A stretch of 60,000 bases of DNA from Polytrichum commune (Eukaryota; Streptophyta; Polytrichopsida; Polytrichales; Polytrichaceae): positions 14,262,001 to 14,322,000 of the forward strand of contig OX485806.1 of the NCBI GenBank assembly GCA_950295325.1, read 5' to 3'. Both the position numbers and the translations under genes were made by a program. The notes under the pieces were generated by a model. The model had not been told where the DNA came from, did not search any database, and worked only from the letters and a program-made list of their open reading frames with translations. Of the stretch, positions 46,379 through 57,720 are shown one piece after another; position 1 is the stretch's first letter; every line of letters begins with the position of its first letter.

Positions 46379-46645
46379 TTAAGAATGTTGTGATGGCCTT
46401 ATAACCTTCACAGATTCACTCATCTCGTTAAAAAGAATCGACTTGAATTTTGCAAAGTGGCCACATAGGAAATATTATCCCCTAGAACCCAACCCCTATT
46501 ATTATGTGGCCACACCTCCATTTTCAGCAATTCTGTGTCTCCAAACTCATCATAAAAACAATTCATATTCAGGATGTGTACATCTAGATCTAGATCTGTC
46601 AATGAACTATACTTGATTCTACAAAATCCCTTTTCAAACACGTTC

Positions 46646-46669
46646 GGGCACTTGGTCTAGTGGTATGAT
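46646..46669 (+). pseudogene. tRNA-Pro 5' fragment (24 nt)
   Basis: GGGCACTTGGTCTAGTGGTA then TGAT is identical to the first 24 nt of the tRNA-Pro gene at 47624-47695, on the opposite strand. It covers the acceptor 5' strand and the A box. Identity ends there. It may be the head of a tRNA-derived SINE or an inserted tRNA fragment. Confidence 0.7.
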
Positions 46670-47592
46670 GGGAAACAACATGGGTTGAATGCACTCAAAT
46701 GTAGTGGCCAAAGAACTGAGGTTTAAGCATGAATTAAAACTATTCACCCCCTCTTGTTCTATTTTCAACAACCTCAAATGTTGTATGTTTCAATTCTCGA
46801 AGAGCAACCATATCCTAATCAAGAGCACTTTGAATTGAACTAAATCCACAACCCTTTCTATCGCGAAGAAACACCCCTAGTCCTCTACCCCAATCCTCAT
46901 TGCTCAATTGCCTTGCATGCACAATTGCATTCCATTCCTCGTTGCATGTGCTTTGCCCTAGTCGATTCCTCTATCATAATGGTAATCTACTTTGACATTC
47001 ACCATTCTACTCCTAAACTTGACTGAAGTCATAGTGTAGAAAGGAATTGAAAAGCAAGGATGCTTAACCAAAACTAATTCCTAAACCCTCACACCATGTC
47101 ATAATTCTCGCCTAATTTCAACAATCAATACTACCCACCATGTCAATCCAACATGTATGCCTGAGAGAATTTCCCATGAAAGAGAATTTAAGATTAATAA
47201 ATTTAAGAATCTATTATGACATCTTGACATCAGGTTTGCACCTAGTACCATGAAGGATTCTAACCTCATCAGTTCTCAGTAGCGTCCCCCCTCCAATTTC
47301 ATCAAACCCCTTCATAAGGGCAGTTGGCAGCTCCCACTACTACCTACTTAGTTACAAGACATTGATTTATTCATGGACTGCTTCCACCACCCTAGGGATG
47401 GGCAACAAACCCTAGGGATGATAACATTCTAACCAACTTTTGCCGGGACCTCTACTAGATGGGGTTTAAGTTTAGTAACATAACAAATACTTCGTCCTAA
47501 GAAATTCGTTTAATAATAATAAAAATTACAGCTTGTTGGTGGAGAGACATTGTAGTTTTATTCATTCTCAAGCACCACCACATAAATTCTCT
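46670..47592. other. No gene seen
   Basis: Broken short frames only; no element ends recognised. Confidence 0.4.
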
Positions 47593-47593
47593 T

Positions 47594-47601
47594 AAAAAAA
47601 A
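47594..47601 (-). terminator. Pol III T-run downstream of tRNA-Pro
   Basis: Eight A on the plus strand give TTTTTTTT on the transcribed strand, 23 nt past the tRNA 3' end. It is the first strong T-run there. Confidence 0.6.
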
Positions 47602-47623
47602 GTTCTCTTCTTAAGGGAAATTG

Positions 47624-47695
47624 GGGGCACTGCGAGAATCGAACTCGCGACCTCTCGCACCCAAAGCGAGAATCATACCACTAGACCAAGTGCCC
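47624..47695 (-). tRNA. tRNA-Pro (anticodon TGG)
   Basis: A 72-nt cloverleaf with no intron. The acceptor stem GGGCACT pairs with AGTGCCC with no mismatch, and the discriminator is C. The A box lies in TGGTCTAGTGG. The anticodon arm is CTCGC-TTTGGGT-GCGAG, placing TGG at positions 34-36. The T arm GCGAG-TTCGATT-CTCGC contains the B box. CCA is not encoded, as expected for a nuclear gene. All stems pair, so it looks functional. Confidence 0.95.
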
Positions 47696-49205
47696 GATCT
47701 GATGTTGACTTTCTTGATTATAAAACGTATTTATTTATTTTTTGAGAACACACTAGCTACGACTAATTTCATGGCCACGATCGACTCTGGAAGCTCTGAG
47801 GACTGAAAGATCCCAACTGGAATACGCAGCAAGTAGCTTACAAGCTATGACTCAGATTACATTGCTACCTATGCTTAGACAATCAACGTTCTATTATTGA
47901 ACGCCTACTATACCATTTTGTTTTTCTAGAATTCCTCATGAATAATCACTAATTCAAGATCTACGAACATCACCCAAGGTTTGGTTTCGTTGGCTAGAGA
48001 TGCAAGATATATTTCATGTTCGAGAATGGCAACAATTATCATCCTAACAGAATCACTCCCGTAAGCCTTTTAGCTTCCTGGGATTTTCAAAATCGATTTC
48101 ATCTCAATTCATTTTATTCTCATGTAGTATTTTACAAGCAATGAAACAGTAAAGGTCTTTAGCTAGGAAGAGGTGCACAATTTTGGTTAGATATTTGTAT
48201 ATCATACGAAGAAAATGGTGCAGAATATGATAGCTACACCAATGTGTGCAATTAGGCTCCCTTCATAAATAGGTTGCCTCTTTACCCATGCAAATTATCT
48301 TAAGTCAAAACCAGATCACAAAAACTTATAACTTGTTTGTCAATCCACATAGCAGCAATAGGAATAAAACGATGCTTGTATTTTCAATGTGGTAATGAAT
48401 ATTCAGAATAGTGGGAATGTCAATAAATTAGCATGGGACAACCACATTGCACATATTAGTGTAGCGGTAACGGAACTTGTCAGAAGTTACTTAACTTGCC
48501 TCGAGAGGAAAAACGCTCTGAAACACCCTTGCAACCTTAGGTTTGAATTTGTTGCAGTTGCAGTGGACCTCAGATCCCGTAGAGCTCTGACATAGATTAA
48601 AGTGAACCAATCTTCTAACTACCATAAAGACTGCTCTATTCCATCATTACGAATGCCGTGATAGACTTGCCACATGGGATACAAGAGTGTCTTAGCCAAT
48701 GTGAGCATGGTGCGTGGCAAAATTCAAAGGACGGCAATTTATTTTCTGCAGACTTCAGCACAAGCTGGAATCAAATCACTTAATACAAACCATGTACACC
48801 AAACGACACCTCCAGATGCTCACATAAACCAGTGAATGGCCTTCCTTTTTAAGGAGAACTTTCACCATCTCAAAGAGACCCAGAAGACCAATCTTCACAC
48901 TTGAGGAGGATATTCATTTGGTGCTAAAATAGTGAACAGTTATTGACAAATCGCTTCGAAACTATTGCCAAAACCTCATGCCAAGGCAATGCATTAGTCC
49001 AAAGGTAAAGGATAGAACGGTACATCAAAAGTCTTAAGCTATTCTAACCTACATTAAGAGGCTTAAGCTGTTACATGTCCCTCCAGAACTGCATTATGCA
49101 GATCTATCAGACTACAGGGCTTTCAAATAACATTAGCATAAGCCCATCAATTTTGAAGACATCATCACTCTTCTTCTATATCCATGATACATTATAAGAT
49201 CTTGA
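47696..49205. other. Intergenic; possible SINE-like head at 48456-48560
   Basis: TAGTGTAGCGGTAACGG (48459) resembles a pol III A box of tRNA-derived SINEs. AGGTTTGAATTT (48539) resembles a B box, at a spacing that is rather long. This is a weak call. The remainder shows nothing; the part just below 49206 is probably the APX 3' flank. Confidence 0.3.
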
Positions 49206-51573
49206 TCACTTGATGATTTTGCGTTTAGCCTCGTAGATATAGCACAGGGCCACAACAATAGCTGCAACAGCCACACCAACTGACGCTTGCCCCAAAATGG
49301 CAGTTGAACTTTGGTATGCTTCTACAGCTGTTTTGCTACCTGCACTCTCTGTTGCAAATGCAGGTGAAGTGTCCTTGCATCCCAGTTCTGAAAGCTTCTT
49401 GTGAGACACAGCGTAGTCACGGAAAAAGGCATCCTCATCCTGTTTTGACAACAGAAAGTAAAAATCCAATCAATAGGGATTATTTTCTATCAAGGCTGTG
49501 CGAAACAACAATAGAAAATTATAGTCGCAACTCCCACTACAGAAATAAAGGACTCCTCACATCTCCCGACGAGCATTAAGTTGAGGTAGAGTACATCACA
49601 AACTCCCAGGGCCAAAATGATCATGTGGAAGAATTAAAATGCTGAAATAGCATCATATTTCAAGATTCATACATCATGATTGCATTATCTCCTTAATTTC
49701 TTTTAATATGTATCACATTATGATACTACAAAGCATATTCCGGTTACATAAGAATGACATATATTAAATAAGATAAAGTATATTTACGTTATATACCACA
49801 AGGTGTAATTATGATGTCTTAATTACGTATTACACCACCCTTTTGGAAATAAGTGATGTATCTGTACCTTGGCATAAATTTCCACAAATGGCCTGAAAGC
49901 AGGGTCATCTATCAAAGCCTTATCAGATGGCAACAGTAAGAGCCCATCCGACTCTCCCTTCAAGAGTTCCCTGGAAAGAACCCACAGCGTTTATAGCTCA
50001 ATAAAGGTGAACAAAGTGAAGACATGTCTACCATGAAACATGAATCTCCCTATCTTTTCAGAAAAAGACATTCAGATCACATTTTCCTAACTCAAACAAG
50101 AGCAGATACCTTGACTAGACATTGGCATGCTGAAACCACACAAAATTCTAACAAAAATTTGGCTACTGTGAAATTAAAACACCTAGAATTTGAAGGTCCA
50201 TAACTTAACAACCTGATGCACCAGAATAAAGCAACAATTGGAAGTAGGTTTGGAAATAGGACCACCCCAAGAAAAATGAAGATGGATTCCTCTTTTTTGG
50301 TACAAAATAAAAAAGTCTCCCTAACAATTTCTTGTTTGAACACCATATTCAAAATTTTGGGAGATTTCCAGTCTCCCAATTTGATGACAGTTTAGGTCGA
50401 CTCAACCTAAACTGTATTTTCCCAAAATCATGGAATTTTCCCGAAATTTCGAATATGATGTTTTTGGCATAATGGAAGAATAAAATACTCACTTAAAGTA
50501 CTAGTTATCAAACTTGAGAGGATTTGACGTCCATGGACCTTCAAACCCAGATCTATCTTTGTGTGCTCTGCCCTGCAACCACCATGAGATTAAGGCTTTC
50601 AATAAGAAGTTGCCAAGCATAGATTAAAACTCTAGTTTTTTTATTAACACATTAACATGCACAAATCCGATGTTACAAAAAACTCACCAAAGTGTGAGCA
50701 CCAGACAATGCAACGATGTCCTTGTCAGACAAACCCATCCGATAGAAAATATCTCTCAAATGTGATGGTCCTGTTTGAACAACAAAACATTATTGGCCAT
50801 ATACAATACTCAAGGAAATATTTGATTGCAAAAACAGGTACATTGCATATTGCATTTATGGCAAAAGGATTAACAATACCACAAGAAAAAATGAGAGTGG
50901 CATACCTTTTGTGGCATTTGGCAATCTTCCTTCTGGTGGTGATGCAAGTGAATCCTGCAAAGAGAAACAGGATGCAACATAACAATCTTTAATCACTGAG
51001 AATCCTTCATATGCCACCAACAATTTTGAGAAATTCCTGCATCCATTTTGTTGATTAACAGACATATCATTTCCTTGTAACTGAAACAAGATCAAGCCCA
51101 AAATAGTATTGTGGCGCTGTAATAAAGATACCTTGCGCCCAGCAACAAAATCAATGGTCGGACCTCCAGTGACCTCAACAGCCACCACACCTGCGAGCTG
51201 TAGCACAAATGGATGTACGCAACACTTTTTAGTTTCTTAAAGTCTACATTGATCCCACCATAACCATGAAAAAAGATAAACCCTTTCATAGCTAACAATA
51301 TTGGTTCAGTTATTAGAGATCACATAACAAGTAGCTTAACAGACGTATAGATTTAGAATCTTCCAAACAAAAAGCTACAGATTACAGCTGCATTCATTAA
51401 CACCTCTTGCATTATAAGAACATGAGAGGACCAATAAGTCTTCCAGGGTCGCAATATAAGCCTTGTCAGTCTCCATGAAAATCAACTTGTAATAAGAGCC
51501 TTCTCAAGTACTGAAGCATTCACCTGATAGAGATCTGCATATGTGATGACTGGGTACTGTGCTTTGATGCCCT
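49206..51573 (-). pseudogene. Membrane-anchored ascorbate peroxidase, 5'-truncated with in-frame stop
   Basis: Exons: complement(49206..49439, 49868..49970, 50493..50572, 50688..50770, 50906..50954, 51132..51197, 51524..51573), all GT-AG and phase-consistent. The sequence gives [68 protein letters not shown] (proximal haem-ligand His), [15 protein letters not shown] (the Asp that bonds the proximal His), [20 protein letters not shown] and DEDAFFRDYAVSHKKLSELG. The tail ends in AILGQASVGVAVAAIVVALC then YIYEAKRKIIK, a transmembrane segment plus basic end as in peroxisomal-membrane APX3-type enzymes. Two defects appear. TAG at 50501-50503 replaces the residue after FDN (usually Ser). The exons for the distal Arg/Trp/His half were not found from 51.6 kb to the window end, where repeats begin. 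Active APX would need both. A sequencing error or a very distant 5' part are the alternatives. Confidence 0.85.
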
Positions 51574-51844
51574 CTGTTCCACAGGAAAACAGATACCAGA
51601 CTTTCAGATCCTCCGGAAGGATATTGTTGTGTGAAGTGCATATCTTCGTATGGGTGTCAAGAGTTTATTTATGGGATTACATTGGACCATAAGCTTTAAC
51701 AATTTTATTCGCCGTTCTATTAGGTTTCCTCATACGGAAGTAAAGAGCTCTCATTGTTGTAAACATGTTCAAACACATTCGGGAACGCTAATCTCATAAA
51801 CCAATACAATAAGAGAGTTTGCATTTGTTTATGAGGAGTATTAT
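51574..51844. other. Upstream of truncated APX
   Basis: No APX exon seen on the minus strand. The pyrimidine-rich stretch just upstream of 51573 reads as an intron end. Confidence 0.5.
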
Positions 51845-52145
51845 TGGGGAAGTATTTTTCTTGCAAAGAGAAACATATCTCAAGGAGAATGCAATTATTT
51901 TAAATCAAACTGGGAATATGGAAATTGCTACAAATTTTGAAGTGTAAATTTTAGGGTTACACATAGTTGATCTATAGGTTAACTCATAATTGCTCATCTT
52001 AATGTTGCTCCTTGGCTACAACAATTATGAAGACTCTCGTGAGGATAATCAATCACAAGCTACCACCACATAAGCTTTAACTTTGTTCGCTTTAAAAATA
52101 TGCCGGCATTACATGACCCTATTGAGCAGTTACATGGACGTGGGC
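51845..52145. repeat. Dispersed repeat family C, copy 2
   Basis: Matches 15420-15770 in order: GGAGAATGCAATTATT, TTTTAGGGTTACACATAGTT, TCATAATTGCTCATCTTAAT, GGATAATCAATCACAAGCTA and GGCATTACATGACCCTAT. It begins about 270 bp upstream of the first surviving APX exon. Confidence 0.75.
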
Positions 52146-52289
52146 GACTATGGATGCCTCAACCTTATCTCACAGAGGCTATTGCACTCCGCCATTCGAG
52201 AGAATTGGTTGGTTTGGAACCTATCACGACGTGCTTTTAGTCCCATTAACCTTTTCGGCTTCCTAGACTTTAAAATCAAAATCATTCAT

Positions 52290-52425
52290 TTCTTTAAAGA
52301 ATTTTGTAGGATATACCTCAACTCAATAAAAACAAACTGCAAAACATCAATATGTAACTGATTGGACTTGGAAACACTAGGATCTCAACCAATTATGCCC
52401 AAAAATCTCCCTAGACACTGCTCCT
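52290..52425. repeat. Dispersed repeat family A, copy 4 (partial)
   Basis: AGGATATACCTCAACTCAAT, AACATCAATATGTAACTGAT, TTGGACTTGGAAACACTAGG and CCCTAGACACTG follow the family A order; only the 3' half is present. Confidence 0.65.
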
Positions 52426-52491
52426 TTCCCCCAAATTAAGATATCTCTTGCTACAAAAGAATTCAGTCAATACCATTTACAAGTGTTTACC

Positions 52492-52686
52492 GTAGTACCT
52501 TTACCACTTCGGCACTAATTAAGCTATTTTAAGAAAAATCAAATTATATGGAAATTATGTTCTCAAAATCTCAAATTTTAATATGGAAGAAAATGAGTTT
52601 TCCTTTAAATCCGGGACTGTTGAATCTAACAATAGGAATAACAATATATGGTTTCCTATAAATAGCCAAAGTGGTAAATGTACTAC
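52492..52686. mobile_element. Small MITE, 195 bp
   Basis: GTAGTACCTTTACCACTTCG (left) is mirrored, with mismatches, by AAAGTGGTAAATGTACTAC (right). An inverted relative is at 46218-46378. Confidence 0.75.
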
Positions 52687-52745
52687 AGTACATATTATAC
52701 ACCATTCCTTGATTTAATTTCACATTCCGACCAAGGAAAGCACTC

Positions 52746-53250
52746 AGGGCCACTCCACACACGAGCCAAGAGCCGTGACCATGAAATTGTGAGAGCCCAA
52801 AAGAAAGTGTCCAAAGGCCGTCCTAACACACCTCCAAAATCATGTAGTGTGGTCATGGACCCTCAAGTCTAGTGTGAAGCCACATGTGACCGGGTCCTCA
52901 ACCAAATGCTATGTCAATGAATTTCTATTCATGCAGGTCCTCACACATGATAAAATAGAATAAACCAACGGTTCTGAACGTTCGGAGTGCCATGGTCTCC
53001 CGGTTTTGTGTTAGGCCTACCTCCAAGAGGTGGTTTTTGAAAATAGTCCAAGTGATCATAAAACATGTTCCATTCGATGTCATGTAAGAATCCATGTAAA
53101 CTTTACATCCATCTTGCATTCACATATATACTTTGTCGGTCCCTCAAGGGTAGTGTGAAGCGAACTTAAACCGGCTCCACCTTTTCCACCAATGAGAGTG
53201 CTTGAAGTGTAATGGTCATGGGCTCTCAGTCTCATGTGTGAAGTGGCCCT
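52746..53250. mobile_element. TIR element, 505 bp (Mutator-like)
   Basis: The left end AGGGCCACTCCACACACGAG is mirrored by CTCATGTGTGAAGTGGCCCT, extending with mismatches past 30 bp (GAGCC.TGACCAT). The interior matches 27118-27555 in reverse. A clean 9-bp target duplication is not seen. No coding sequence. Confidence 0.8.
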
Positions 53251-53369
53251 CAATGTCTCCTATCGACCCATCATTGCCATAAGTTGAATGAGCTTCATGT
53301 AAGTCTTAACCTTACACTAGAACAATGCATGCATGAAACTATGAAACCATGCCATAGACAAACCAACAT

Positions 53370-54032
53370 TTGAAGCTATTTGCTTGTTGTGGTCACTTCC
53401 ACAATCCCAACATGGCTACTCCAATGCTCATGTCACACCACACCATGCACATGTCTAGCCAAACTCAGGCCAGACATACTATGTGTGCTAGGTGCCCCCT
53501 CCGAAAGCCAACCCCCCCTAACGCCAACCCAACCAAACATTATACAATTCATTGAATTCACATACTGTCATGACATATTCCCAAATACCGCACAAAAGGA
53601 AAAAACAAAGAAATACAACCCACTCATCCAAACACTCAGAACAGCTGGGTGGAAAGTCAACCCCCTTATCACTATCACAACAAGAGTGAGAGGGGCGATC
53701 CATGAACAACCAATTAAAGAATTAGAAAACCTCAAAATACCCAAAAGAGAAATCAAAATACTTATGAAGCAACTACACCAAATAGCCATCAAATACCTAA
53801 CATACTTGATATTAAACAAAATAAAACTAGACAACAAACAACCCCCTGTGGATCCCCCCTAGAGGCTAGGAACTGAGCCGATGGGTAAACTAACGGAGCC
53901 CACCTCCTGAGAGGGAGGAAGTACCCCTACAGTGACGCTTGGTCAAACATGATCACGGTAGAGTAGAACGGGCTCCTATTCACGTCAGGGTAAAAGAAAC
54001 CTCGACGTTGTTTTTATTTTATTTTATTTATG
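53370..54032 (+). pseudogene. LINE 3' relic, copy 3, with intact-looking 3' end
   Basis: A 160-codon frame (53380-53862) includes YNPLIQTLRTAGWKVNPLIT, GAIHEQPIKELENLKIPKRE and HQIAIKYLTYLILNKIKLDN, ending PPVDPP and TAG. The same protein appears broken in the 10.0-10.24 kb copy, and part of it at about 7 kb. The 3' UTR ends GACGTTGTTTTTATTTTATT then TTATTTATGG, shared with copy 2. This is the best-preserved 3' end of the family here; the RT region is missing (5' truncation, normal for LINEs). Confidence 0.7.
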
Positions 54033-54239
54033 GTCACTTCCAACTCCAAAATTGTTTTCCACCTTTGGAACGAGCTTGGGATTCCTCTCATTCGGGCGCA
54101 TCACTTGGATTATCACTTCAAGCTTATAAAACATAGTTGAGAGAGTATTTTATATAACACGGTCAAAGCATCATGAGTGAACCTAGCCACGAGACAATTG
54201 CATAACATTCAGAAGTGGTCGTTTCCACAAAATCTCTAG

Positions 54240-54435
54240 GGGAAAAAAAGTCTATATGTTGCATTCACTTTTTCTTTTTTGTCTTTTTTCCCTTTTGTTT
54301 TTGGAACACATGAGGTGTTTGACCATCTGGCTAGTTTTCCGTCAAGTAGAGAGACGATTTCACGGTCGGGAATCGAACCGCCAACCACTCGTTCGGTTTG
54401 GGTACGTCTCCACTATCAGCCGGTAGTTTAGGGTC
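54240..54435 (-). mobile_element. Candidate tRNA-derived SINE
   Basis: On the minus strand CCGGCTGATAGTGGAG resembles an A box, and GGTTCGATTCCCGACC contains a perfect B box (GGTTCGATTCC) about 40 nt later. Downstream the strand becomes A-rich (CAAAAACAAAAGGGAAAAAA), a likely tail. A second A-box-like string, GCTAATCTATTGGTAAAG, is at 54571 (plus). No second full copy lies in the window to confirm it. Confidence 0.5.
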
Positions 54436-54874
54436 ATCTTGGACCAATTGCATTCACATTTTGACAGTCACTAATGTAAGACCTATCAACAACCACATAG
54501 GTACTTGAGTAGGTGGCGCTTGCTCCCTGCCTAGGTAGTCTACCTCTTAGGTATATGCATTTGCTAATCTATTGGTAAAGCCATAGCTTCAGGTACACGT
54601 GCCTAATTTGGTTACTACTCTTGATCGGACACCGATAAGTGAGTGGCATGTGGTTACATGTAGCTCCAAGAACGAGCTATGGATATTGCCTTGAAATTCA
54701 AGTTTCTTACCAAGTACATCTTTTCATGGTCTATACCGTCCAACAATCTATTTGACATTTGTCAGTAAAAATGAAATTACTTTACCACTAATTTATAGCT
54801 ATGCTTATTTTCAAATAGCAAACTTGACAACAAATACTATTCATGAGGTTGAGTTAAGCACATGCATGTCAATG

Positions 54875-55091
54875 GAGAGAGAGGAAATTATTGCATACAA
54901 ACGTACGTTTCATCCATCCATCCATCCAACATGAAAACTTGTCCCCTATAGATTTGTGGCAGTTTCATCTCAAATGACTTGGACTAGAAATATTTTAAAA
55001 CGTGAATCCAACTAACTAAAAATAAGTAGCATACAAACCGCATACTATTACAGTTTATTTATGTTGGATGAATGAGATATTCACTTGTATG

Positions 55092-55122
<31 letters not shown>
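54875..55122. mobile_element. MITE related to 23051-23292, ending in (CT)n
   Basis: GAGAGAGAGGAAATTATTGC, ATACAAACGTACGTTTCATC and ATCCAAC on the left are mirrored by GTTGGATGAATGAGATATTC and ACTTGTATGCTCTCTCT on the right. Internal CCCCTATAGATTTGTGG parallels CCCCTGTAGGTTTGTTG of the other copy. The terminal CT tract has expanded to about 15 repeats (55090-55121). Confidence 0.7.
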
Positions 55123-55627
55123 CATTGGTGACTTGAGAAGATAGTTTGCATCAATTGGGGTAAATTGCAATTTGGAAGAGGAAAAATAACCAAGGAGATC
55201 TACAAACTAAACAAAGATAGAACATTCATTCATGGATATTCAAATATTAACATGGAATGTAGTGCATAAGCTTGAATGAGTAGCTAAAAATATAACAAGA
55301 TCATCACGGACCTTTCGCATGCCAAGGATATGAGATAACTCCCATATAATATGAAAGCAATATGGAAGAAAATAACTAGATATTTTTCATCCATGTTTGT
55401 TTGTCCATGGCCATCCTCGGGGGGTGCACCTTTCATTAAAACCTAGAATCACGTGCGTTCACTGCATACTCTAAAAACCCCCTATATACAAGTTATTTTT
55501 TGTGAAATGAAGTAATACACATACAATTGCAACAATAAATATACAAGTGACAATATGTATACACAAAAAAACATCCATTCATATATAGTCATTAACATAA
55601 GTATACAAATATACTTTTGAACAATAA
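55123..55627. other. No gene seen
   Basis: AT-rich; no frames or repeat ends recognised. Confidence 0.5.
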
Positions 55628-57219
55628 TCAACCCCTATAATATGTATAACAAAATATCCTAGCTTTCATCAGCAAAGTCGTTGAAACTTTTTCATCTCCC
55701 GGATGTAACTCATAAACATTTGATTCACCAATATATGTCATTGTAGCCAATGCAATTATTGTCTCTAAGTCTACCATCAAATGATCAGTAAGATCATATG
55801 TCCACTTGTTGTTAGCCCCTTTTTGATACCAACATAAACCAATCTCCACGTTTGATGGATGGTCCATCAAGTCAATTGGATCCCTATACTCCACCCAACG
55901 ATTACCAAACTTCCTCCGCATCCTATAAACTCTCCCAACAAACCAAACCTTAACTCGAGTAGATTTTTTTGGCCTACCTCATTTTTTCACAGTTTTAGCT
56001 TCAGGTGTGTTCAAAAAACACACACCACAGTCACAACCAAGCTTTAACAAAGTGTCATGGTTTCCAGCACTCAAGAGTTTAGGCTTCATATATAATATGC
56101 CAGCTCTAATTCGAGTCAACCGATCTTTAGACAAAGAAGGATTGCCATTCAATTGACTAACAAGTGTACTTTTAAAAATTCTAGACTCCCCTACCATTAC
56201 ATAAGCCACAGCTGACTTTGCATTTGATAGAGAGGGAATTTCAACACCTTCATGTTCATCAACAAGAACATCCAAAGTATGTTGAAGTTGACTCTCCAAC
56301 TCAACATCTTCATTTATGTCATCTTCAGCCAATGACTGCAACCCTTCAGCCTCTATGGAAGCATCCTTGCATGAATTTGAATTGCCTCCTTCAACACCAC
56401 AATCTTCCTTTTCACCACCTTGTGTAATAGGATCATCAATCAATATGTGATCATAATCACATTCATCTTCCTCCATACTTCCAAACAAATGAGCTTCAAT
56501 TTTTTTTTCATGTATCCATGGTTCTACCCACCAATTGCCATCTCTCACAACATCGGGTTTCATACCCAATTCACCACACATTTCTTGAGCCTCTTGAAAT
56601 CCCAACTTCAAAGCTAAGACAATGAGATCATCATTTTCCACACATGAATAATCTCTCAAATTTGCAGCTTCTAATGTAGAATCTTCTCCAACTCATTCCA
56701 TATGTGAGTTTGTTTCTTGTGAGCCCTCACAAAACGTGGACTAGTAGGATCAACCTCAAATTCCGCAATGCGTGCTAATGCTCCTGCACTTTCCACAAGA
56801 TCAATCCCATCATAGCTCCTCTCGTTTGAAATCATACCACCGACTTTACTGAAAAAAAATTCACAAACATCTGATCCAAGCAAGCCAAATGGAACTTCTA
56901 AGTGGTTGTACTTATCCTTGAACAACTTGATAAGCAACACAATATAATGACACAAAATCTACATATCTAAATAAGCTTGACGACTAATAAAATTTGTCTT
57001 CAAAGAATAAGTGTGGGTCCCTAAATGCAACCATAGTTTCCACAAACGAAGAAAGAATGATATTTTTGATGCAGCTTTACATTTATCAAACAAAGACAAG
57101 TGAGTAGAAAGAAAGATATCTATATAGGAAGATACAACCTTTAAGTAGTATTGTGTACCCTTTGTCCTCTCCTTTCGATGTTGTGCACATTCTCGAAGTT
57201 CCAATAAACAATTTTGCAT
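55628..57219 (-). pseudogene. Decayed transposase-like gene, family not assigned
   Basis: Read from 57219 downward. Segment 1 ends FISRQAYLDM, then TAG at 56959-56961, and continues in the same frame as ILCHYIVLLIKLFKDKYNHL, GLLGSDVCEFFFSKVGGM and ALARIAEFEVDP. A frame change occurs near 56665. Then comes a 226-codon frame (56659-55979): WWVEPWIHEKK, an acidic middle, and SRIFKSTLVSQLNGNPSLSK then DRLTRIRAGI. A further frame at 55921-55628 (RRKFGNRWVEYRDP) may be the 3' end. GSD.CE.FFS with a long-helix context, and the LNGNP..S.DR..R.R motif, look like a transposon-derived plant protein family; a related copy is at 59242. Not functional as it stands. Confidence 0.45.
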
Positions 57220-57336
57220 TTTTTTGGATGCAAGGCATTGAACGGTAGTCCAATTTTGTCAATCCTCTCTCTTAATGTCTCCTTCCTGCAACCCATGTTG
57301 ATCAACAGAAGAAGAAGCATTTACTCTTAATGTATC
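57220..57336. other. Flank of transposase-like relic
   Basis: Short stretch without features, between the relic and the tandem array. Confidence 0.4.
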
Positions 57337-57720
57337 CTTCTCTGCAAATGTAATTAACCCTCCAACCCCAAGCATCCGCGTTACCTAAGTAGCTTACCGC
57401 ATCGTCTTCCTTTGAGATTCTCTCTCCATCCACCTTGCTTCTAAATGATGAGGCCTGAAATCTCCTAACCCACAGTCTCTGCAAATGCGGTTAACCCACA
57501 AACCCTAAGCATTTGAGCCACCCAAGAAGCTTCCTAGACCATCTTCCTTTCAGATGCTCTCCTCAAATCCACCATGCATTTGAACCATGAGCCCTAGCAA
57601 GCATTTCCTAACCCCCAAATCTCTTCAAACGTCATAAATTCACAGACCCCAAGAATCTGAGCTACTCGCAATGAGCTCATCCGCCCTTTTCTCCCAATGA
57701 GATATTCCTAACTTACATCT
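57337..57720. repeat. Tandem array, about 140-bp unit, about 2.7 copies
   Basis: Units start TCTCTGCAAATG (57339 and 57475) and TCTCTTCAAACG (57620). Each continues TTAACCC.C.AACCC.AAGCAT, CC.AAGTAGCTT-like, CATCTTCCTTT.AGAT and CCTAACCC.CA. Confidence 0.75.

Noticed and set aside
50725-50992. Frames overlapping the APX exons on both strands
   Set aside because: Shadows across APX introns and exons; the spliced minus-strand model explains the region.
54571-54640. Intact tRNA gene on the plus strand
   Set aside because: A-box-like string only; no acceptor or anticodon stem can be formed and no B box at the right place.
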